Positions 1 to 7,615 are shown, numbered from the stretch's first letter. The stretch: 9,296 nucleotides of DNA from Candidatus Nomurabacteria bacterium (GCA_031262565.1 JAISHL010000006.1:1-9296); one strand, 5' to 3'. Program-made: numbers and translations. The notes: a model not told the origin generated them from the sequence alone.

Positions 1-1032
1 TTTGAAAGCTTAGACGAAGAGGCGCAAAAACTGGCAATGACGGCATGGATTTGGGGAATACAAGCGGAAGAGGGGAATGTGCAGCGGCTAGTTAAGTTAG
101 TGGACGTCAGCGTTCAGGAAAATGTGCGAATCAAAACAACAAAATTACGAGAATTAAAGCAAAAACGAGATTTTAACATTGTGAATTTTATTGCTAGTGA
201 AGTTCATGAGCGAGCGGAGGCGACTTATGGGCGGGGCAAAAGTATTTTTGATTTATGGCGGGATTATTCAAAAGCGGATAATAGCGTGCAGGAAATTATA
301 AACGAGAACACCACGGATTTTAATAAATGGCAAATATTAGTAGGAAAAATTAGTGAAATTAAGGAAAAAAGTAGCGAGTTTGTTAATAATTATGACGAGA
401 GTATGGAGGTTGGCGGTGAAGTGAGTTTTCCTATGACGAGTTATTATACCGAAAGCAATTATAATATTGGGCGACCAACGTGGGTTTGGAAACGCACGGA
501 TGGGGCTAAAAAATTTGGGTTAGACAGCGAAGCAGAAGAGAAGTGGGCGAATATTTTGCAAGATTTAGCAGATGAAAATAATGTCGCAAAAATAACTATG
601 AGCGAAGAAGATAATGAAACAAATACTAGTTTTGATATTGACGGCATGAAGAAAGAATATAAAACCCAAGAAATCATGCTTTGGGGCAAAAACTTTTTGG
701 GCAATTCGGAGATTAAATTTGAATATTATATGAATGGAAAATATTCTTCATATCCAGACTTTGTTATGAAAGATACTTTTGGTCGGATTCATATTTTTGA
801 AGTAAAAAGTATGAATAGATCAGCGGGTATAAATATGGATGATGAGTTATATCGGGAAAAAATCAAGGAACTTGAGAAGGCATATAAACGAGCGTCGGAA
901 TTAACCAATCAGATTTTCTACATCCCAATTGACGGCAGGAATGGATGGGAGATTATGCAGTATATTGACGGCAAAGAGATGCCGCCTCTTGATGAAAATT
1001 CATTTAAAGAGTTTATATTAAGCGGAAAATAA
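1..1032 (+). CDS. C-terminal part of a type III restriction (Res)-like DEAD/DEAH helicase-nuclease, 5' end outside the window
   Basis: The frame is open from base 1, giving 343 visible residues and a TAA stop; the ATG at 37 is internal, so the true start lies upstream. No helicase motif is visible, because that half would be outside the window. The C-terminus carries a PD-(D/E)xK nuclease-like core: an SEAEEKW helix near 526-546 that would supply the first acidic residue, then YPDF with Asp at 757-759, then FEVK with Glu at 799-801 and Lys at 805-807, so D-x13-E-x-K. A helix-rich tail follows. This order is what is seen at the C-terminus of type III restriction Res subunits and related helicase-nucleases, which cut DNA in restriction-modification or similar defence systems. 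The assignment to Res is inference from the nuclease domain alone; other PD-(D/E)xK proteins remain possible. It is followed 36 bases later by a HEPN-domain gene on the same strand, probably co-transcribed. Confidence 0.6.
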   Translation, partial: FESLDEEAQKLAMTAWIWGIQAEEGNVQRLVKLVDVSVQENVRIKTTKLRELKQKRDFNIVNFIASEVHERAEATYGRGKSIFDLWRDYSKADNSVQEIINENTTDFNKWQILVGKISEIKEKSSEFVNNYDESMEVGGEVSFPMTSYYTESNYNIGRPTWVWKRTDGAKKFGLDSEAEEKWANILQDLADENNVAKITMSEEDNETNTSFDIDGMKKEYKTQEIMLWGKNFLGNSEIKFEYYMNGKYSSYPDFVMKDTFGRIHIFEVKSMNRSAGINMDDELYREKIKELEKAYKRASELTNQIFYIPIDGRNGWEIMQYIDGKEMPPLDENSFKEFILSGK

Positions 1033-1058
1033 AACCATGATAGATAGAATGAAAAAAT

Positions 1059-1063
1059 AGGAG
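1059..1063 (+). promoter_or_regulatory. Ribosome binding site of the HEPN gene
   Basis: AGGAG lies five bases before the ATG at 1069, a near-perfect Shine-Dalgarno match at a normal distance. It fixes the start of the HEPN gene. No convincing promoter is visible in the 36-base gap, so the gene is probably transcribed together with the upstream nuclease gene. Confidence 0.7.
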
Positions 1064-1068
1064 AGAAA

Positions 1069-2226
1069 ATGAGCGTTGACGACAAAAATGAAGATAAATT
1101 ATATATTATAGAGCTTGCCGTATCTGCTTCGACCGAGGCGCTGGCGCTTGAAATAATTAGAGGTGTGGGGTTGAAAAATATAGAGAAAACTTCCGTCGAA
1201 ATTCTTGATCATAGAGAGGAATTGTTTTTCTTGAAAATTAAGGAAAAGGAATCCGCTATAACAGATACTATTTATCAAAAAATACAGAGTTCCGCAGATG
1301 TTTCAATTATATTTGACGAATTATCAATCGAACGCGCTGCCGAAGTCATGAAAACAACGAGCGCGGTAGAGCGCCAGATAAAGAAATTATTAGTATGTGT
1401 TCTGCCAGAAATTGATGAGGTATTCGCGTCCATAATAAAAAAGCATCAAAAGCTCGAGCAAACACCAGAGCCAAGAAGTCGCATTGAGTGGTGTAACTTA
1501 GTTAATAAACTTTCATTCGGGCAATTAAAATTCATACTAGAGGAAGATATTTCTATAATCGCAAAAGAACAATTATTAACTGGCGACAATTTATTATTGC
1601 TGATTGCCGAATCAAAGAATTACGACGAATTAAAAGAAACAATAAAAAAGACCGTCGAACAAAAAACTATTTGGAGCATCGTTAACTCAATTCTCGAAAG
1701 ACCGACTAAGAATTATAGTAATATATCTATGGCGCTTAATGATCTTATAGAAGCACGCAATAAAGCTGCGCATCTTGCTGTTATTACTAAATGGCACTTA
1801 CGCGAAGCAGAAAAAAATAAAAAACATATCATGAATTTTATAGGCGTTATTAAAAGCAATTATCAAAAGAACTTACATTCCAGTATAAGCCCCATAGCAG
1901 AATTAATGTTTTCTATTGCAAAATCAATCAAGCCAATTAGCCTTAATAACATGATGACACGCGAATTATTGGGGCCGTTATACGACACCTTAGACACCCT
2001 ACAAAAAAATAGTATTGGATCGTTAATAAATTTAAATAAAGCTACCATCCAAAATATCGGATTACGATCCTTACCTGGTCTAAATGCCGCCTTTGATAGT
2101 ATAAAATGCCTCAGTGGTCATAGCGAGATTTTTGATCAAATAAAAAATTCAAACCTAGCAAAATGCGCCGAGAATGCAAATAAGGCACTAATTGATTCTA
2201 TTAAAAATACTATACCGCACTTTTAG
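1069..2226 (+). CDS. HEPN-domain protein, probable RNase-type defence effector
   Basis: A 385-residue protein with no signal peptide or clear membrane segment, so probably cytosolic. Residues about 98-260 look like a HEPN domain: a first helix with the ERQIKK pattern (101-106), a segment with FGQL (150-153), and the signature RNKAAH (230-235, coding bases 1756-1773), an R-x4-H motif with Asn after the Arg. In HEPN families this Arg and His form the active site of metal-independent RNases used as toxins, abortive-infection proteins and CRISPR effectors; some members only bind RNA or nucleotides. The first 95 residues form a separate alpha/beta-looking region I do not recognise, and the last 120 are helical and low in charge, also unrecognised. 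It sits directly downstream of a restriction-type nuclease gene, which fits a defence role. ATA and AGA codons appear frequent compared with the ATPase gene. The HEPN call is fairly firm; RNase activity and defence function are inferred. Confidence 0.6.
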   Translation: MSVDDKNEDKLYIIELAVSASTEALALEIIRGVGLKNIEKTSVEILDHREELFFLKIKEKESAITDTIYQKIQSSADVSIIFDELSIERAAEVMKTTSAVERQIKKLLVCVLPEIDEVFASIIKKHQKLEQTPEPRSRIEWCNLVNKLSFGQLKFILEEDISIIAKEQLLTGDNLLLLIAESKNYDELKETIKKTVEQKTIWSIVNSILERPTKNYSNISMALNDLIEARNKAAHLAVITKWHLREAEKNKKHIMNFIGVIKSNYQKNLHSSISPIAELMFSIAKSIKPISLNNMMTRELLGPLYDTLDTLQKNSIGSLINLNKATIQNIGLRSLPGLNAAFDSIKCLSGHSEIFDQIKNSNLAKCAENANKALIDSIKNTIPHF

Positions 2227-2254
2227 ATAAAACCTTCTAAATGCTCACGCAAAA

Positions 2255-2530
2255 CTAACTAGATAAGCGGCTATTTTTTAGTGTCATCTCAACTTGTCTC
2301 TCAACCACCTCACGCAACGCCCCGATCAGCTCCTCATCATCTCCCACGATTTCCCTCAGTCGCTCGCCCAAAGTCTTCCCCGAGTTCACGCGACCCAGTT
2401 TTAATTCGCGCCCCTCGCGCTTTGCCTGCGTTAAGCATTCTTCGTCTAAAATCAGATTTTTTACCGCGCGGATTTTTTCTGGCTCGTCGCCCAAAATTTC
2501 TTTCAAAGTTTGCTCCATTGTTTTTGTCAT
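2255..2530 (-). CDS. Small charged protein with an internal duplication, unknown function
   Basis: A 91-residue protein that I do not recognise. It is rich in Glu, Lys and Arg, has one Cys, and has no membrane segment or signal peptide. Two segments match each other at an offset of 49 residues: residues 8-28 (starting TLKEILGDE) and 57-77 (starting RLREIVGDD), with 8 of 21 identical and at least 7 more conservative, so it probably folds as two related helical hairpins joined by a linker containing Gly and Ser. The ATG at 2530 is preceded by AAAGG nine bases away and by a good promoter, which makes this a real gene despite a plus-strand open frame across it. A second ATG four codons in (2518) is a less likely start. 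It lies downstream of the helicase gene and converges on the HEPN gene with 28 bases between them. A small regulator or a toxin-antitoxin partner would fit its size, but nothing in the sequence proves it. Confidence 0.6.
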   Translation of the reverse strand: MTKTMEQTLKEILGDEPEKIRAVKNLILDEECLTQAKREGRELKLGRVNSGKTLGERLREIVGDDEELIGALREVVERQVEMTLKNSRLSS

Positions 2531-2539
2531 TTTACTAAA

Positions 2540-2544
2540 CCTTT
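2540..2544 (-). promoter_or_regulatory. Ribosome binding site of the 91-residue protein
   Basis: AAAGG on the minus strand, within GAGAAAGG, nine bases before the ATG at 2530. It supports that ATG over the internal one at 2518. Confidence 0.55.
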
Positions 2545-2565
2545 CTCTATTATTCTACGCCTGAT

Positions 2566-2574
2566 ATTATAGCA
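2566..2574 (-). promoter_or_regulatory. Extended -10 promoter of the 91-residue gene
   Basis: The minus strand reads TGCTATAAT: a perfect TATAAT hexamer with the upstream TGn of an extended -10. No good -35 hexamer lies at 16-18 bases, which extended -10 promoters tolerate. Transcription should start near 2559, leaving a leader of roughly 28 bases that contains the ribosome binding site. It differs at only one base from the element before the ATPase gene. Confidence 0.65.
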
Positions 2575-2583
2575 CAAGAAGTA

Positions 2584-2593
2584 TCGGCGCCGA
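2584..2593. promoter_or_regulatory. Ten-base perfect palindrome at the -35 position, possible operator
   Basis: TCGGCGCCGA is its own reverse complement and stands out as GC-rich in AT-rich intergenic DNA. It falls where the -35 hexamer of the promoter at 2566-2574 would be, between the helicase stop and the small gene. A dimeric regulator binding here would block that promoter. With no loop it makes a poor RNA hairpin, so an operator is likelier than a terminator. Function is inferred from position and symmetry only. Confidence 0.3.
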
Positions 2594-2614
2594 CAGTTTT
2601 TAGCTAACTCAACT

Positions 2615-5305
2615 TCACGATTCATCATCCAGTCGCGCCGTCTTCTCGCAATCTGGATAATTTGTGCAACCCAAAAAATCGCCAAATCCGCCACTTCGCG
2701 CGACCAAGAAGCCACTTTTACAAGATGGGCAAATGATCGCCTCGTCCAAGATTTCGGTATTTTTGTATGTTTGGTTGCAGTTTGGATAATGCGAGCAACC
2801 GAGAAACTCGACACCGCTCTGTGAATTTTTTCTGATAACCAGTTTTCCAGTTACGCACCAAGGGCAATTTACAAATCCTAATTCGCCGTCATCATTGCCA
2901 ATCAAATAGCCAGCGTGTCTCAAAATTTCCTCAACAAAAATCGATTCATTGTCGGGCGTCAACAAATAAACTTCATTTTTTGTTCGGGTCAAGGCAACGT
3001 AAAACAGTCGTCTTTCCTCCGCAAAGCGACATTCTTCTTCGCCTCTCAATAGCAGCGACAAAATTGGATCGTCGGTCACTTTATTCGGAAAGCCATATAA
3101 ATCATTCTTCATATTCAGAATAATAACATTGTCGGCTTCGAGTCCTTTTGACTTGTGTGCGGTGATAAATTTAATGTCAACGTCTTCAAAGCCCCGAATC
3201 GCCAGCGCGCCCGTATTTTCGTTATATTGCTTAATTATATCGTCGCCATCTTGTGTCAAAACGCCGTCAATATCAAACGCGTGTCGCCCCAAAAGCAAAA
3301 TATTGGAATCTCTGCCGTATTTTTCAATCAGTTCTTCAATCACGTCAAGCAGTGTCGCCAATTCGCCATCTCTATCATATTTTACGTATTTAATTGGATT
3401 TTCTAAATGCTTTTGCGAGATCGGTTCTTTCTTGATTTGCTGAGGATTTTCTTGAATAAACCGAGCGGAAGCGTCGATCAATTCTTGCGAATTTCTATAC
3501 GTTCGCTCAATCAACAACTTCGCATATTCTCCGACGTATTTTTCGTAATCGCTGAACAATGAAACATCGCTACCAGCAAAGCGATAAATTGATTGCCAGT
3601 CGTCGCCAACACAGACTAATTTTGCGTCCGAAATATCGCGAATTTGCTTGATCAGCTCAAAGCGCGCCACCGAAATATCCTGATATTCGTCAATAATTAT
3701 GTAGTCGTATTTTTGAATTGATCGTTTTTGCGAGATCAAATCCGTCGCAAGATTTATCATATCATTAAAATCAATCTCGTTTCGCTCGGCTAATTTTTCG
3801 TCATATTTTTTAATGATCGGCAGGGAAAAGTCGAGAAATAAATTTTGTCGCGAACTCATAAATTCGCTGGTCTTATTTTCTTTGGAGTTAAAAACGTTGC
3901 GTAAAGTTTCGGGCGACATTTTTCTTGATTTGTATAAATTGATGAAGCTGGCGATCAACTTATGAAGTTCGTCGCCAAAACCATCATCTTGCGCGGTAAT
4001 TTTTTCGTAAATTTCTCGTCTACTCAACGGCGCAAATTTTACACCCTCATTTTTCAACATCATTTCCAATTTGCTCAACAGAACATTATCTCGATTATAA
4101 TAAGAGTAAGTTTCCAAAAGTTTCGTGCCATATTCGGCGTGCTTTTCGCGTTTCAACTTCATATCCGCAACGTATCGCTTTTCATTAAACTCCGTCAGCC
4201 ATTTTGCGCGGTCATATTCGTCAACGCCAAAATGTTCGAGCCAAATGTCGTAATCTGGCAAATAAAAATCAGGGCGATACATGTGTTTGTCGTGCGGATA
4301 CGGTTTTTCATATTCATAATTTACTCCGTTCAAAAACAAAAAGTTCGCGATCGCTAGTTCCTCGGCACTTTTGACGCGCTCGCCCGAAAACGTGTTATGC
4401 TCGATTTTTGAAATGCGCTTTTTACTAAAATTACTAAAACCGCACTTTGATTTTAGTGTCTCAAAATCTATCCCTTTATTTACGTCAATTTTTTCGCCAA
4501 GCGAGTTAAATTTATCATTTTCCTCTGGTATCACCATATAACAAGCCATAAATTTTACGAACGAATCGAGCGCATTTTTATCTTGCAAAATGTCTGTTTT
4601 GAGGAATTTTTTAATGACGCTGTTCAGTAAATTTTCGTTTGCGACCGCGGGGATTTTGCCTGAGAATTTTTTGACAAAATCATAGCCGAGTTTATGAAAA
4701 GTCGTGGCGGTCGTCTTCAAATTCAACTTTTTCAAACGATCGTTCAATTCGGCGACCGTTTTGTTCGTAAATGACAAAAGTAAAATTTTATCTGGGCTAA
4801 CTTTTTTCTTTTCGATCAAATATTTCACTTTCCCGAGGATCGTAAGCGTCTTACCAGATCCCGCGCCCGCAATGATCAGATTTGAATATTCATCAGTTAT
4901 CACGGCGTTTCTTTGCTGATCGTCAAGTTTTTTACCCTCCACGTCGTCAAAATAATCCTTGAATTTTGCTTTTTGCGACTCAATAAATTCAAGGTTATAC
5001 TCCTTGGCAAACTTATGAAAATCCTGAAAAATGTGGTTAAATCGGGCGACGCGCACCTCTTTGCTATAATAACCAGTTTTACCCTTAAAAAATCGCCCCG
5101 CATCTTTATATCTCGCGATAATTTTATCCCTTTGCTTCCACGTTAAATAATCATCAAAAGAGTCTACCAACTTCAAAAAATCATCAATTTTTGACAACTT
5201 CCGCCAATATTCCTCGTCTTCATATTTTACTTTGTTTTTAATATGCGTGCGATAGCTAAGAAATATCAATGTCGGGGCGAGGATTATTAGAAGTGCGTAT
5301 TCCAT
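2615..5305 (-). CDS. UvrD/Rep-family DNA helicase, helicase IV (HelD)-like, with inserted nuclease-like domain and two topoisomerase-type zinc fingers
   Basis: An 896-residue superfamily 1A ATP-dependent 3'-5' DNA helicase, probably for repair or recombination. Motifs in order: Q motif at 128-138, Walker A AGAGSGKT at 146-153, Ia LLLSFTNKT at 175-183, Ib TTFHKLG at 201-207, Walker B IIIDEYQD at 536-543, III VGDDWQSIYRFAGS at 566-579, IV RTYRNS at 601-606, V AHKSKGLEAD at 716-725, VI EERRLFYVALTRTK at 763-776. GDDWQ-IYRF and the DE-QDIS spacing match E. coli helicase IV. Three additions are notable. Residues 3-18 are a hydrophobic stretch that could be a membrane anchor. Residues 313-400, between Ia/Ib and Walker B, have YRPDFYLP and WLEHFG, a Vsr/DUF559-like nuclease pattern without the usual Lys. 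The C-terminus has two four-Cys fingers (Cys 814, 817, 837, 843 and 859, 862, 880, 886) of topoisomerase I type. The ATG follows the ATPase stop by six bases with only a weak GAAG ribosome site, suggesting translational coupling. The stop is TGA. Confidence 0.9.
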   Translation of the reverse strand: MEYALLIILAPTLIFLSYRTHIKNKVKYEDEEYWRKLSKIDDFLKLVDSFDDYLTWKQRDKIIARYKDAGRFFKGKTGYYSKEVRVARFNHIFQDFHKFAKEYNLEFIESQKAKFKDYFDDVEGKKLDDQQRNAVITDEYSNLIIAGAGSGKTLTILGKVKYLIEKKKVSPDKILLLSFTNKTVAELNDRLKKLNLKTTATTFHKLGYDFVKKFSGKIPAVANENLLNSVIKKFLKTDILQDKNALDSFVKFMACYMVIPEENDKFNSLGEKIDVNKGIDFETLKSKCGFSNFSKKRISKIEHNTFSGERVKSAEELAIANFLFLNGVNYEYEKPYPHDKHMYRPDFYLPDYDIWLEHFGVDEYDRAKWLTEFNEKRYVADMKLKREKHAEYGTKLLETYSYYNRDNVLLSKLEMMLKNEGVKFAPLSRREIYEKITAQDDGFGDELHKLIASFINLYKSRKMSPETLRNVFNSKENKTSEFMSSRQNLFLDFSLPIIKKYDEKLAERNEIDFNDMINLATDLISQKRSIQKYDYIIIDEYQDISVARFELIKQIRDISDAKLVCVGDDWQSIYRFAGSDVSLFSDYEKYVGEYAKLLIERTYRNSQELIDASARFIQENPQQIKKEPISQKHLENPIKYVKYDRDGELATLLDVIEELIEKYGRDSNILLLGRHAFDIDGVLTQDGDDIIKQYNENTGALAIRGFEDVDIKFITAHKSKGLEADNVIILNMKNDLYGFPNKVTDDPILSLLLRGEEECRFAEERRLFYVALTRTKNEVYLLTPDNESIFVEEILRHAGYLIGNDDGELGFVNCPWCVTGKLVIRKNSQSGVEFLGCSHYPNCNQTYKNTEILDEAIICPSCKSGFLVARSGGFGDFLGCTNYPDCEKTARLDDES

Positions 5306-5311
5306 TAGTGA

Positions 5312-7600
5312 TTACTTCACAATCTTCTGCAAAATCCACTTTCCGAACTCTGAAATTTGCATCCAGATGATCGACCAGAGCCAAACAATACCGATCAAGC
5401 CAAGCGAAATCGGCGTAGGCATGAGAAAGCCCGTAAACGCCAAAATGCTCGCGACAAATTGCGTTCCTAATGTGGCAAATATCACGCCACGACTCGGCAG
5501 GAATTTCCACCAGCGTTTATCGGTATGTGCCACGTAAATCAGCAGATGTCCGCTGACGGTCAGCTTCAAGAAAAACATCGTCTTCACAACATTCATCGGC
5601 AAACCCCACCAGCTATACATAATAAAGAACAGTGCAAGACTGCTGGCGATGCCCAAAAATCCGTAAGTCAGCGCGTATTTCAGGCGACGCGAGTTGTTAA
5701 TTTTTGCAGGATTGCCGCTGGCTTTGACGCGGTCGGTAGCGAGCGACATGATCGGGATATCGTTAAAGACCGCGAGCAAAATGAGCTGTAACGGATCAAG
5801 CGGATAGCTGCCGATCGCCAACCCCAGAATCAAAATCGTCACGATAACGCGCGAACTTTCAGAAATGCGATAAACCGAGTAATTATAAAGTCGCTCAAAA
5901 ATCTTGCGCGCCTCAATAATCGCGTCACGAATCACGCCCAAACCGTCTTTCAAAAGGACTATATCAGCGGCGGATTTTAGCGCGGGAACGGCGTTACTCA
6001 CAGCAATTCCGACGTTGGCGGTTTTGAGGGCAGGTAAGTCATTTACGCCGTCGCCAGTGCTTGCGACAACATATTTGGCTTTTTGAAAATGCTCAACGAT
6101 TTTCTGTTTATCGCTCGGCAGAATTTCACTGAAAACATCCGCGCTAAAGCTATTCATGTCATCTCGCGTCAAAACTACGCCGTTCAGTCCAAGTTCGCCC
6201 GCAATTTTCGCCGCGATCAGATGATTATCGCCCGTTACCATCTTGACCGCAATGCCAGATTTTTGCATAAAGCGGATCGTTTCGGCGCTGTTTTTACGCA
6301 ACGGATCAGCGAGATAAAGCAGCCCAACCGCGCGCACATCATCTTCATTTTTACCAACACCGACTGCCAATGTGCGAAAACCAGCTCCCGAAGCCTCCGC
6401 GACACTTTTTAGAATTTCGGCATTATCTTTTGCTACAATTTGCGCCGCGCCACTACTGATAACGTATTCCTCGCCGTTATATTTTACAGTCACGGTCGCA
6501 CGCTTATTATCGCCGTTATATGGCACAAATTTTTCAACTTCCGCGTCAATCGCCTTGATGTCATGCGCTTTGAGATGAATCGCCGAGTCGATCGCGTCGG
6601 GAGTTTTGCTGTGCGCCACCATATTCGCCAGCGCAATAATATCGTCGTCAGAGAATTTATCAGAATAACTTTTACTGCCAGTCACGGCAATCTCGCCAGT
6701 CGTCAGTGTGCCAGTCTTATCACTCAAAAGCAGGTTGACATTTGACAAATCTTCCAGCGCCGAAAGTCGCCGCACAATGACTTTTTTATGTGCCAAAACC
6801 GACGCGCCAATACTCAAAATCACCGCCATAACCGCGGGCAGGGCAATCGGAATTCCTGCAATCAGAAGGCTCAAATCCAACGTCAACATTAGCGCCAGAG
6901 ATTCATGTCGCAAAAACGCCGCCACGGTCAAAATCGCCACGGCGATAATCGCCAGCACACTCAAAAACTTTGAGATTCGCATAATATCTTTTTCCAAAAT
7001 CGACTTTTCGCCGTTCGTATCAATACCCATGATCGTTTTGCCGAATCGCGTTTCGCCGCCAGTCGCCGTGATTTGCGCTGTCAAATCGCCCGTCGCAACA
7101 AAAGTGCCAGACCAAATTTTGTCGCCAACAGCTTTTTCTTGCGGTAGCGATTCGCCCGTCAACGCCGCTTCGTTCAGCGCGAGATTATCTGATGATAAAA
7201 TCTCTCCGTCCGCAGGAATTATACTGCCAAGCCCCAGCGCCACCACATCCCCTGGCACGAGATCGTCACTGATAACCTCTTTCCACTCGCCGTCGCGTTT
7301 AACTTTAATCATAACTTTCAAACTTTCCTGCAATTTCGCAATGGATTTATCAGCCTTATGCGTCTGCCATTGACCGATAAAATAATTCAAAAAATACAGC
7401 AGAATAATAAACAGTGCGTCTAGTTTATCATTATTAAAATAAGACAAAACCGCCGCTGCAATCAACATTAAACTGATCGGCGAAACCAGCGGTAACAGAT
7501 ATTTTTTACCAAAACCAGCCGACTTATCACGAACAACATTCGCCCCATATTTTTTCAGCAAAGTCGCGACATCTTTACTGCTCAACCCCTCATTTTTCAT
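5312..7600 (-). CDS. P-type ATPase of the P3A plasma-membrane H+-ATPase family
   Basis: A 762-residue ion pump that uses ATP through an aspartyl-phosphate to export protons, as in fungal and plant plasma membranes and some bacteria and archaea. Seen here: about ten membrane segments (near 35-54, 60-78, 210-230, 234-266, 574-597, 601-621, 641-662, 670-690, 705-726, 729-748); actuator TGES at 148-151; PIALP in M4 at 251-255; phosphorylation loop DKTGTLT with Asp 294; nucleotide-domain KRAT at 366-369; TGDN at 456-459 and hinge TGDGVND at 515-521. The residues that define proton pumps of this family appear kept: Asn 72 in M2 (Arabidopsis AHA2 Asn106), Arg 584 in M5 and Asp 614 in M6 (AHA2 Asp684, in the NDxxIM context), with DRVKxS just after. 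There is no long C-terminal autoinhibitory tail. It begins the minus-strand run with the helicase. Another monovalent cation cannot be excluded, but H+ is the best call. Confidence 0.92.
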   Translation of the reverse strand: MKNEGLSSKDVATLLKKYGANVVRDKSAGFGKKYLLPLVSPISLMLIAAAVLSYFNNDKLDALFIILLYFLNYFIGQWQTHKADKSIAKLQESLKVMIKVKRDGEWKEVISDDLVPGDVVALGLGSIIPADGEILSSDNLALNEAALTGESLPQEKAVGDKIWSGTFVATGDLTAQITATGGETRFGKTIMGIDTNGEKSILEKDIMRISKFLSVLAIIAVAILTVAAFLRHESLALMLTLDLSLLIAGIPIALPAVMAVILSIGASVLAHKKVIVRRLSALEDLSNVNLLLSDKTGTLTTGEIAVTGSKSYSDKFSDDDIIALANMVAHSKTPDAIDSAIHLKAHDIKAIDAEVEKFVPYNGDNKRATVTVKYNGEEYVISSGAAQIVAKDNAEILKSVAEASGAGFRTLAVGVGKNEDDVRAVGLLYLADPLRKNSAETIRFMQKSGIAVKMVTGDNHLIAAKIAGELGLNGVVLTRDDMNSFSADVFSEILPSDKQKIVEHFQKAKYVVASTGDGVNDLPALKTANVGIAVSNAVPALKSAADIVLLKDGLGVIRDAIIEARKIFERLYNYSVYRISESSRVIVTILILGLAIGSYPLDPLQLILLAVFNDIPIMSLATDRVKASGNPAKINNSRRLKYALTYGFLGIASSLALFFIMYSWWGLPMNVVKTMFFLKLTVSGHLLIYVAHTDKRWWKFLPSRGVIFATLGTQFVASILAFTGFLMPTPISLGLIGIVWLWSIIWMQISEFGKWILQKIVK

Positions 7601-7606
7601 AGAGAT

Positions 7607-7615
7607 ATTTTAGCA
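7607..7615 (-). promoter_or_regulatory. Extended -10 promoter of the ATPase gene, predicted leaderless start
   Basis: The minus strand reads TGCTAAAAT, then ATCTCT, then the ATG of the ATPase. With six bases between the -10 hexamer and ATG, RNA synthesis should begin at or within a base of the A of the start codon. No Shine-Dalgarno sequence is present, as expected for a leaderless mRNA. No clear -35 hexamer is visible. The element matches the promoter of the 91-residue gene at 8 of 9 positions. Confidence 0.55.

Noticed and set aside
2227..2280. A terminator between the two convergent genes
   Set aside because: There is a T run at 2273-2279, but no stem of useful length with a proper loop precedes it on either strand.
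2281..2538. An 85-codon plus-strand frame opposite the small gene
   Set aside because: Rich in Pro, Ser and Arg with no ribosome binding site, while the minus-strand frame has a promoter, ribosome site and an internal repeat.
2615..2617. UGA recoded as glycine or tryptophan
   Set aside because: TGA ends the helicase just after its second zinc finger, where such proteins normally stop, and the long coding frames contain no internal TGA.
6708..7373. A 221-codon open frame on the plus strand
   Set aside because: It is antisense to the ATPase gene, whose conserved motifs (TGES, DKTGTLT, PIALP) are on the minus strand here; the translation is low-complexity and unlike any protein I know.
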